Shown here in pieces: positions 57,846-64,000 of a stretch of 64,000 bases of DNA. The position numbers were made by a program, and so were the translations under genes. The notes beneath the pieces are model-generated. The model saw only the letters and a program-made list of their open reading frames with translations. It did no database searches and had not been told where the DNA came from. Each line of letters begins with the position of its first letter. Position 1 is the first letter of the stretch. Source of the stretch: an uncultured Bacilli bacterium (GTDB lineage: Bacteria > Bacillota_I > Bacilli_A > RF39 > UBA660); the NCBI GenBank assembly GCA_934090935.1, contig CAKOKD010000005.1:28008-92007 (forward strand). The letters are read 5' to 3'.

Positions 57846-59710
57846 TTTTCTAAAAATAAAGATTCCCATTCTTTAGTCTTTTCTTCTATAACTTTTTCTA
57901 TTTCTTGTATCTCTTTAGTTATTTTATTTATCTTTTCATAATCTGAATATATCTCTTCTTCAAAAGTACTTTGTTTCAACTCACTTAACTTTAATTCCAA
58001 TTTAGAAATCTCATTTTCTAGTTTATTTATTTTATTTTTTATATCTCTGCTGTTAATCTTTTTCTCTTCTTTTTCAGGTTTTATGTTATACTTGGATATC
58101 TTAATGTTTTTTATTTCATTTTTTTCTTGAATTGATAAAGTATAATCATTGTAGGAATCGTATAACTTTACTTGATTTTCGTTTATGTATATGACACGTG
58201 ATGCAATTTTTTTAACAAAATATCGGTCATGAGATATGAATATAATTGTTCCATCATATTTTGCTAAAATATCTTCTAAATATTCTCTTGTTTTTATATC
58301 TATATGGTTTGTTACCTCATCAAGAATTAGTATATTGGGTTTATTTGCAAATATTATGGATAGTTTTAATCTAGCTCTTTCTCCTCCACTTAGAACATTT
58401 ATCTTTTTATAAACATCATCACCTTTAAAGAGAAATAAAGCTAAATATGAACGTGCCTCTTCTTCTAACAGATTTGAGTGATGCAACCTAAACTCTTCTA
58501 GTATGGAGTTATTATCATCTTTAAATGTTAAAGATTGATTAAAGTAACCGGGATTTGCTTGAATGCAAGTACTTATACTTCCAGAAATAGGTTCAAGTTC
58601 GCCAGTTATGGTTTTTAGCAAACTGGATTTACCACATCCATTATCTCCTATAATAGCTACTTTGTCCTTCGAGTTTATTTCAGTATTTATCTTAAATAAA
58701 GGATGATCATATCCAACTTCTAAATTATCCAAAGTTAGAACAGTTTTACTTGTAGAAGAAAAATTATTATAATCAATCGTTAAATTCTGTTTATTAATAT
58801 TATTTGGTTTATCGATGATATCCATTTTTTCTATTTGTTTTAATTTTGATAAAGCCATACTAGCTTTTGAAGGTTTGTTTCGAAATCTTTCATAAATACT
58901 ATTTAGTCTTTTTATTTCTTTTTGTTGAAAACAATAATCCTTTTTTAATTTCTCATAGTTTTGGCGCTTTTGCTTTTCAAAAAAGTCATAATTTCCTGAG
59001 TAACATGTCAATTCTCCATAATCAATATCATATATTGTATTTACAATTTTATTTAGAAACATTCTGTCATGGCTAACTAGTACTAAAGCACTTTTGTATT
59101 TTGTTAAATAATCTTCTAACCACAAAATAGTGTTTAAATCCAGATTGTTTGTTGGTTCATCTAATAGAAGGAGATCCGGTTTAGATAAAAGCAATTTCAT
59201 AAATGCTATTTTTATTTTCTCTCCTCCAGAAAAGGTGGATATTTTTCTTTGCAATGCATCTTGAGCAAAACCGAATTTCTTCAGCATAACTTCATATTCT
59301 TTTTTATATGTATATCCGCCTAGATTTTTGTATTTTGTTAGAAGGGAATCGTATTCATCACTTACTGAAGATGAAAAATTCTGATTTAATTTTTCTAGCT
59401 TTTTTTCAATATTTATAAGTTCTTTAAATGGTTCAGTGAGAACATCTATAACACACTTTTCTTCATCTAATATTATTTGATTCAAATATCCAATTTTAAA
59501 TACACCTGTCTTTATTATTTGAAATTTTGAATCTCCAGTTCCTTCTTGTAATAAATCAGTATTAACAATCGCTTTAAGAAGGGTGGTTTTTCCTGAGCCA
59601 TTTTCACCAACTATACCTATCTTAGAATTTGAATTAATATCAATATTTATGCATGTTAGAATACCATTTCCATTTATAGTTACAGCTCCATTTTTAATCG
59701 CTAAATTCAT
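57842..59710 (-). CDS. ABC-F family ATPase (ribosome-associated, YdiF/YfmR/Uup-like)
   Basis: 622 residues with two ABC domains and no membrane part. Domain 1: GENGSGKTT, FSGGEKIKIAFMKLLL, DEPTNNLD. Domain 2: GDNGCGKSS, LSGGERARLKLSIIFA, DEVTNHID (Val in place of the usual Pro in the second Walker B box). The interdomain linker (about 240-310, QKRQNYEKLKKDYCFQQKEIKRL) and the C-terminal coiled coil (about 550-622) match the Uup/YdiF type, which acts on stalled ribosomes. Its ATG overlaps the CpXC gene stop (ATGA). A resistance-type ABC-F is less likely given the C-terminal domain. Confidence 0.9.
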   Translation of the reverse strand: MNLAIKNGAVTINGNGILTCINIDINSNSKIGIVGENGSGKTTLLKAIVNTDLLQEGTGDSKFQIIKTGVFKIGYLNQIILDEEKCVIDVLTEPFKELINIEKKLEKLNQNFSSSVSDEYDSLLTKYKNLGGYTYKKEYEVMLKKFGFAQDALQRKISTFSGGEKIKIAFMKLLLSKPDLLLLDEPTNNLDLNTILWLEDYLTKYKSALVLVSHDRMFLNKIVNTIYDIDYGELTCYSGNYDFFEKQKRQNYEKLKKDYCFQQKEIKRLNSIYERFRNKPSKASMALSKLKQIEKMDIIDKPNNINKQNLTIDYNNFSSTSKTVLTLDNLEVGYDHPLFKINTEINSKDKVAIIGDNGCGKSSLLKTITGELEPISGSISTCIQANPGYFNQSLTFKDDNNSILEEFRLHHSNLLEEEARSYLALFLFKGDDVYKKINVLSGGERARLKLSIIFANKPNILILDEVTNHIDIKTREYLEDILAKYDGTIIFISHDRYFVKKIASRVIYINENQVKLYDSYNDYTLSIQEKNEIKNIKISKYNIKPEKEEKKINSRDIKNKINKLENEISKLELKLSELKQSTFEEEIYSDYEKINKITKEIQEIEKVIEEKTKEWESLFLEK

Positions 59711-60258
59711 AATCTCACCTTAATGTATTTATGAAAGTTATCGGAGTTTATTTCCACATAACCAGCCAGCTTTTTTATCTTAGAATGATCTAATAATTTT
59801 TTATAATTATCAAGAGAAAAACCAAGATATTCTTTTTCATCTAGTTCATAAAAGACGATATTTGTATCATCTACTGAATCAAATCTTAAAAAACATCTTT
59901 CTTTTTCTAATAAACTCTCTATATATTTTTTTATAAATTCAATCACTATGTCGTTTAAACCGGCATGAAATATCAGTATTTTTTCTTTTACTTCATCAAA
60001 ATCTGTACATATTCTCAAAAATTTTTTATCATGATTCTCTTTTTGTTCAGAAGTTTTATAGATAACTGAATAATTTTCCCCTTCAAATATAAACGGATAG
60101 TCTATTAAAACTTCATTTGAACAATTATCACATTTATATTTAAAAATATCGCGGTTTATAATACTTGAAAAATCATTTTCATTTAACTCTTTTTTTATCT
60201 TTATTCGAATATTTTTATTGCATTTCGGGCACTTAATTGTTTCTTTGATATATGTCAT
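59707..60258 (-). CDS. CpXC-domain protein
   Basis: 183 residues. N-terminal zinc-binding unit ETIKCPKCNKNIRIKI...FKYKCDNCSNEVLIDYPFIFEGEN: two CxxC pairs in the arrangement of the CpXC domain. The remaining 130 residues are mixed helix/strand (IEFIKKYIESLLEKERCFLRFDS) and poorly conserved. Function unknown. Start ATG behind AAGGATGATTTT, with TGG-TATAAT (extended -10) about 25 bases further up; co-translated with the ABC-F gene downstream. Confidence 0.78.
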   Translation of the reverse strand: MTYIKETIKCPKCNKNIRIKIKKELNENDFSSIINRDIFKYKCDNCSNEVLIDYPFIFEGENYSVIYKTSEQKENHDKKFLRICTDFDEVKEKILIFHAGLNDIVIEFIKKYIESLLEKERCFLRFDSVDDTNIVFYELDEKEYLGFSLDNYKKLLDHSKIKKLAGYVEINSDNFHKYIKVRL

Positions 60259-60331
60259 AAAATCATCCTTGAAAAATATTATACCACATTTTATATTTTT
60301 ATAATATAATAGAATTCAGGAAGTGAAGTTT

Positions 60332-61531
60332 GTGAAAAAAGTATTTATATTATTTTTGAGTTTATTGGTGTGTGCTTGCAATAAAAATGATGTTTTTATT
60401 AAAGAAGAAAAAGATTATGAATTTTCTTTTAATCAGGATACTTTTAATGTTTATGATGAGGTATATTTAAAAGATTTAATTGATGATGAAAATATCGAAG
60501 TGGTTGATAAGGATGAAATGCTTAATACCGATGACGTTGGTGATAAAGAAATCACCTTAAAATATATGCATGATAAAAAAACTTATAAAAAAAGTTTTAG
60601 TTATAAAGTTATAGATGGCGTTGCCCCAGTTTTAATAAGCATTCCTTCTTCTCAAACAATTACTGTAGGAAGTGAATATAATCCTTGCGATAAAGCTGTA
60701 TTTGTTGATAATTATGATAGAACGCCTACATGTTCAATCGAAGGAGATTACGATTTAAATAAGGTTGGAACATATTCTTTAAAATATATTATTAAAGATT
60801 CTTCTGATAATATCGTTACTAGAAGTTTAAGTATTCAAGTTAAGGAAAAGACAAATACAACTATTCCTAGCACTACTCCTACAAAACCAACGGAGAAAAA
60901 GAATTACGATTTTAAAGATTCTATTGAAAAATTTAAGAACGACAATACTTTGATTGGAATCGACGTATCAAGATACCAAGGAGATATTGATTTTGAAAAA
61001 GCGAAAAATGCTGGATGTGAATTTGTAATGATGCGCATCGGAGTTCAAGCAGGCGCGAAAAAGGATGTTTCAATTGATTCTTACTATCTACAAAATATTG
61101 AAAATGCCAAAAAAGCAGGTTTAAAAGTTGGAGTTTATCTTTATTCAACTGCTATAAATAATGATATAGCAAAAAAACAAGCTGAGTGGGTTATAGATAC
61201 CTTGAAAGGTGTTGATCTTGATTTTCCAATTGCATTTGACTGGGAAAACTGGCAATATATACGAGAATATAATATAAGTTTACATGATTTAACTGAAGCA
61301 TATAAAACGTTTGCTACTTATATTGAAAACAATGGATATAAAGCGATGCTTTATGGATCAAAATACTATCTAGAAAACATGTGGAAAATAAATAATACTA
61401 CAACTTGGCTTGCTCATTATACTGAAAAGACAAATTATTCTGGAAAATATATTATGTGGCAACATTCTCAAATAGGTAAAATTGATGGTATTACTGGTGA
61501 TGTTGACTTAGATGTATATTATATAAATTAA
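60332..61531 (+). CDS. GH25 lysozyme-like lipoprotein
   Basis: About 399 residues from GTG 60332, eight bases after AGGAAG (the GTG at 60323 is too close). Lipoprotein signal with lipobox LLVCAC. Two beta domains (about 25-95 and 97-170, the second of DUF5011/HYR type, AVFVDNYDRTPTCSIEGDYDLNKVGTYSLKYIIKDSSDN), a Pro/Thr linker (about 172-190), then glycosyl hydrolase 25 (about 208-399): GIDVSRYQGDIDFEKAKNAGCEFVMMRIGVQ, VGVYLYSTA, FDWENW with catalytic acids, WQHSQIGKIDGITGDVDLD. A cell-wall muramidase anchored to the membrane, for remodelling or defence. Confidence 0.92.
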   Translation: MKKVFILFLSLLVCACNKNDVFIKEEKDYEFSFNQDTFNVYDEVYLKDLIDDENIEVVDKDEMLNTDDVGDKEITLKYMHDKKTYKKSFSYKVIDGVAPVLISIPSSQTITVGSEYNPCDKAVFVDNYDRTPTCSIEGDYDLNKVGTYSLKYIIKDSSDNIVTRSLSIQVKEKTNTTIPSTTPTKPTEKKNYDFKDSIEKFKNDNTLIGIDVSRYQGDIDFEKAKNAGCEFVMMRIGVQAGAKKDVSIDSYYLQNIENAKKAGLKVGVYLYSTAINNDIAKKQAEWVIDTLKGVDLDFPIAFDWENWQYIREYNISLHDLTEAYKTFATYIENNGYKAMLYGSKYYLENMWKINNTTTWLAHYTEKTNYSGKYIMWQHSQIGKIDGITGDVDLDVYYIN

Positions 61532-61558
61532 AAAAGTGTTTTGTAGACACTTTTTTTT
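61531..61558. terminator. Terminator shared by the GH25 gene and the convergent 137-aa gene
   Basis: AAAAAGTGT-TTTGTAG-ACACTTTTT on the plus strand followed by more T; the A-tract gives a T-run on the minus strand. Confidence 0.85.
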
Positions 61559-61970
61559 AATTACTATTTTCAAATTCTTTGTACCATTTAGTTATTAAAT
61601 CATTTCTGTAAAGATCATTTCTCAAATATTCTTGGTACTCATTTTTTGAAAGCAGATCTTCCTTGCTTCTTTTAAATTCAATAAATCTTCTTTCTATCTT
61701 TAAATCATCTATATATTTAAGCATCATTGCTATTTTATAGTCTAAACATTCTTTAGAAAGATTGTATTTTAAGTTTATATCATCCATTTTAAATTTATCA
61801 TAATTATTTGCTAAATCATATTCTTCAGATATATCAAGATAATTAACTTGATAATTTTTTATTTTTGCTAAAAAGTACGTTAAATCTTCCTTAAATGATT
61901 CTTTAATTCGATTGATTTCTTCTCTATCAGAAGATAACATATTAAATAGTTCATCGTATTCATCTTTCAT
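61557..61970 (-). CDS. Helical protein of unknown function (137 aa)
   Basis: Unrecognised. Highly charged and helical throughout (FKEDLTYFLAKIKNYQ, CLDYKIAMMLKYIDDLKIERRFIEFKRSKEDLL), with many Tyr and Lys; no signal or membrane segment. Start ATG behind AAGGAGG. It is 14 bases downstream of the 501-aa coiled-coil gene and almost certainly in the same operon, so the two may form a complex. Confidence 0.55.
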   Translation of the reverse strand: MKDEYDELFNMLSSDREEINRIKESFKEDLTYFLAKIKNYQVNYLDISEEYDLANNYDKFKMDDINLKYNLSKECLDYKIAMMLKYIDDLKIERRFIEFKRSKEDLLSKNEYQEYLRNDLYRNDLITKWYKEFENSN

Positions 61971-61984
61971 AGATTATAACCTCC

Positions 61985-63490
61985 TTATCCTAATTCTACA
62001 GAAGATTTTTTTTCTAGCATCTCCATTTGGTTTATTTGATTAAGCAACTCTTGATATTCGTCTTCGCTTATTAAACCCATTTGATAAGAATTATTTAAGT
62101 CATTATATAATTCAGATTTAGCATATTCGAATTTGATACTATATCCAACAGTTTTTGCTTTATTTGAATTATATTCTATATTTAATAATATGTGTTTTAG
62201 GTCTATGAGTTTTTCAACAATTTTATTTATTACAGAATTATTGGGAACTAATTTCATAAGCTTTTGTTTTTCAGCAAGCAAATATTTTACATCATTTAAT
62301 GATGCATGTGCTTCTGAAAAATCGTTATCATTAGAAACTCTTTTGGATACTTCAAAGTCTAATTTATCGATTTCTTTTTGAAGCTCAATGAACTCCGTTT
62401 CGGTTTCGGCTACTGACAAAGTGTTCTTTAATTCTCTAATTTTTCCGACGATCACATCGACATAGTCTTCAGCATTATTTTTAAGTATATGTAGTTCTCT
62501 TTCTCTTTTAGGAATAATTTCCGTCTCAATTTCTCGTAATAATAATTTTATATATTCATTTGAAACTTCAGTAAATTCATTTTTAAAATCAAAGTATGAT
62601 TGTTTTAAGATTTCAAGATCTTCAGGTTTTGAGGAAGCGACTATAGCATCACTTAATCTTCTTAATTGGTTAATGTAATATCTCTCGGGCTTTGAGTATT
62701 CATGATTTTCTTCAAGAGATGCAATCTCATTCTCTTTTAATATAATCGGTAGCTCTAAAGTTGTTTCAAGTTCAGATGATGGATTTAATTCAACTCCTAT
62801 TTCGGTTACCAAAGAAGGGTTCTCTTTTGTACGATCTAAGTCTTCTTTTTTCTCTTGTTGTCTTGTGAATTGAATATCAGCAATACGCTTTATCACTTCA
62901 GTTAAATCAATAACTTCATCAGCAATTTTTACTTGAGTTGTGTTAATCATCATATGTGGTATTTGATTAATAATAAAATCTTCTACGCTTAATCCGACTT
63001 CTTCTATTATAGATTTTCTTATGGCGTCATCTATCTTATTTAACATGTCATTCAAAAGTTCTCTTTTTTCTTCGATAGAAAATTCAACATATTTATTCTT
63101 TTTAAGTATTTCATATATTTCATATATATTTTTTTTAGTATTACCAAATGGGACTAAAAATTCGTCGTCTGCATTTTCAAACCATTCTCTTAAGCGTCCT
63201 TCAATATCAATTTTAACGTCTTTTGATATATCGATTTCGGCCACAAAATTTTCGGATGATTTCAACTCTTTCATTACACGATTAATGTATCTTTCCTTAT
63301 TAAATACAACAACATGCTTAGAATATTTATCTATAAGATATTTTGAAAATTCTTCTGGAGTCATTGAATTCATCCTATTTTTTTCAAATTTTTCAACAAA
63401 ATATAAAAACGAATATAGTCGTGTTTCATATCTTACAACTCCGTTTTGAAGATTCTCCGGTAATAATGATTTTAGTTCGGTTATTGTCAT
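61985..63490 (-). CDS. Large coiled-coil protein of unknown function (501 aa)
   Basis: 501 residues from ATG 63490 (AGGATGATAG upstream). Unrecognised. N-terminal globular part (about 1-210), an acidic/Thr-rich spacer (about 225-265), then long helices with heptad-like patterns (YYINQLRRLSDAIVAS, IIPKRERELHILKNNAEDYVDVIVGKIRELKNTL, SLNDVKYLLAEKQKLMKLV) to the end, including a C-terminal short-domain-like LYNDLNNSYQMGLISEDEYQELLNQI of SHOCT type. No membrane segment. It has its own promoter and shares its transcript with the 137-aa gene. Confidence 0.55.
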   Translation of the reverse strand: MTITELKSLLPENLQNGVVRYETRLYSFLYFVEKFEKNRMNSMTPEEFSKYLIDKYSKHVVVFNKERYINRVMKELKSSENFVAEIDISKDVKIDIEGRLREWFENADDEFLVPFGNTKKNIYEIYEILKKNKYVEFSIEEKRELLNDMLNKIDDAIRKSIIEEVGLSVEDFIINQIPHMMINTTQVKIADEVIDLTEVIKRIADIQFTRQQEKKEDLDRTKENPSLVTEIGVELNPSSELETTLELPIILKENEIASLEENHEYSKPERYYINQLRRLSDAIVASSKPEDLEILKQSYFDFKNEFTEVSNEYIKLLLREIETEIIPKRERELHILKNNAEDYVDVIVGKIRELKNTLSVAETETEFIELQKEIDKLDFEVSKRVSNDNDFSEAHASLNDVKYLLAEKQKLMKLVPNNSVINKIVEKLIDLKHILLNIEYNSNKAKTVGYSIKFEYAKSELYNDLNNSYQMGLISEDEYQELLNQINQMEMLEKKSSVELG

Positions 63491-63513
63491 ATCTATCATC
63501 CTAACTATAGATA

Positions 63514-63542
63514 ATTATAACATTATTGTACATAGTTGTAAA
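63514..63542 (-). promoter_or_regulatory. Promoter of the coiled-coil gene pair
   Basis: Minus strand TTTACA (63542-63537), 17-nt spacer, TATAAT (63519-63514), about 24 bases before the start codon. Confidence 0.7.
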
Positions 63543-63548
63543 TTAGTC

Positions 63549-63581
63549 AAAAAAAAAGATTTAGAAATTTATCTAAATCTT
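63549..63581 (-). terminator. Terminator of the cysteine-rich protein gene
   Basis: Minus strand AAGATTTAGA and TCTAAATCTT: 10-bp stem, 6-nt loop, then nine T. It directly follows the stop codon at 63584. Confidence 0.85.
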
Positions 63582-63583
63582 AA

Positions 63584-64000
63584 TCAGAATACACACATTG
63601 TTCCTGATAATGTTCCACCATTTGGGCAGTAGTAAGACGTATATGAACAGTCTTTTGTACATGTATCACATACTCTATGTGACCAAGGGGTACAATCTGT
63701 TTCACAGCAGACAAGTTCTCCTGCGCTGCTCCAACAATAATTAGAGCATGTACATGATTCACCTGATTCTTCACGACAATTACAAGATACTTCTGTTGTA
63801 CAAGGATGATATTCACTTGATGCCGGATAACTTCTTGCATGCATTGAAATCGTACATGTCGAATCTCCTACGTTGTTGTTATTTGATATAACTACAGTTT
63901 GCATCGTATAAGCTCCTGTACCCGTTGAAACTGATATAGTATATCCATTTGTACATGTTACACTTTCGATATAGTATCTTGAATCCGGTGTTAATGTAAT
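63584..64000 (-). CDS. C-terminal part of a cysteine-rich surface-type protein (5' end outside window)
   Basis: The minus-strand frame is open to the window edge, so the ATG at 63904 is internal. About 138 residues are visible: a beta-type stretch (ITLTPDSRYYIESVTCTNGYTISVSTGTGAY) followed by about 85 residues with some seventeen cysteines in short spacings (CNCREESGESCTCSNYCW, LVCCETDC, RVCDTCTKDC) and the end YYCPNGGTLSGTMCVF. The final PNGGT-LSGTMC resembles Cys-rich repeats of eukaryote-like surface proteins. No membrane anchor or LPXTG at the C-terminus. Probably an exported, disulfide- or metal-stabilised protein. Confidence 0.65.
   Translation of the reverse strand: MTLTPDSRYYIESVTCTNGYTISVSTGTGAYTMQTVVISNNNNVGDSTCTISMHARSYPASSEYHPCTTEVSCNCREESGESCTCSNYCWSSAGELVCCETDCTPWSHRVCDTCTKDCSYTSYYCPNGGTLSGTMCVF

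Noticed and set aside
59707..59710. Possible Mycoplasma-type code (UGA as Trp)
   Set aside because: The CpXC gene ends at TGA in an ATGA overlap and other genes also end in TGA with intact families downstream, while Trp is encoded by TGG.
63021..63449. 142-aa plus-strand ORF
   Set aside because: Antisense to the 501-aa coiled-coil gene, rich in Ser and Phe as expected for the reverse of Lys/Glu-rich coding sequence.
63580..63840. 86-aa minus-strand ORF overlapping the cysteine-rich gene
   Set aside because: A shifted frame of the same region; the cysteine-rich frame is open to the window edge and ends at the terminator.

Overview
The window is chromosomal DNA from a very AT-rich bacterium of the Firmicutes/Bacilli type. 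The evidence is consistent: strong AGGAGG-like ribosome sites, TTGACA/TATAAT promoters, short U-tailed terminators, and Firmicute gene families (ymfF/ymfH, cdaA/cdaR, yutD, yunB, a NifU-like gene, SipW/TasA, CotF-like coat proteins, gpmI, pflBA, ABC-F). UGA acts as a stop codon (the CpXC gene ends in the TGA of an ATGA overlap with the ABC-F gene), so this is not the Mycoplasma code. Sporulation genes together with a small, hypothetical-rich gene content suggest an uncultured gut Bacilli lineage near Erysipelotrichales/RF39. That placement is inference.

Layout. 1-1.3 kb: pnp (cut by the window edge) and rpsO. 1.3-4.9 kb: an accessory block of two tandem Rossmann-fold paralogues, a transglutaminase-like protein, an unknown gene and a DUF1016/YhcG nuclease. 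4.9-10.1 kb: comEC, comEA, ymfH, ymfF. 10.2-12.3 kb: deoD, then a Fur-family regulator with a putative 10-TM metal exporter behind a clear promoter/operator. 12.2-19.4 kb: a giant surface protein of about 2247 residues plus a small partner. 19.4-30.6 kb: hybrid histidine kinase, PlsC-like acyltransferase, phosphohexomutase, gpmI, a prepilin-like protein, the c-di-AMP operon (72-aa membrane protein, cdaA, cdaR), a DUF3048 protein and an exported orphan. 30.7-37 kb: surface and signalling genes (ECF sigma/anti-sigma, InlB-repeat protein, TasA-like/SipW pair, OmpR-type two-component system). 37-47 kb: yebC, patatin, argS, a reduced aryl-sulfotransferase-like protein, pflA, pflB, topB. 47-50 kb: an orphan MvaI/BcnI-like nuclease and twelve tRNA genes in three minus-strand transcription units, with a DUF2188 gene between them. 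49.9-57.8 kb: a region resembling the B. subtilis yut/yun neighbourhood (nfu, YutH-like, YutD, YunB) plus a ferredoxin, trmL and CotF-like genes. 57.8-64 kb: ABC-F ATPase, CpXC protein, GH25 lysozyme lipoprotein, two coiled-coil orphans, and the tail of a cysteine-rich surface protein cut by the window end.

The best candidate for something undescribed is at 44,499-44,858. A consensus promoter drives a roughly 320-nt non-coding, heavily structured RNA that ends in an intrinsic terminator just upstream of pflB. A possible antiterminator helix competes with that terminator. It looks like an attenuated 5' leader or an independent small RNA, and it lacks the signature I know for the ZTP (pfl) riboswitch. 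Second-tier signals are the metal operator at 12.2 kb, the giant protein with a PASTA-like domain on the cytoplasmic side, two sporulation-type genes that appear to lack a leader, a ferredoxin with a Cys/His tail, and a prepilin with a carbohydrate-binding-like tail.
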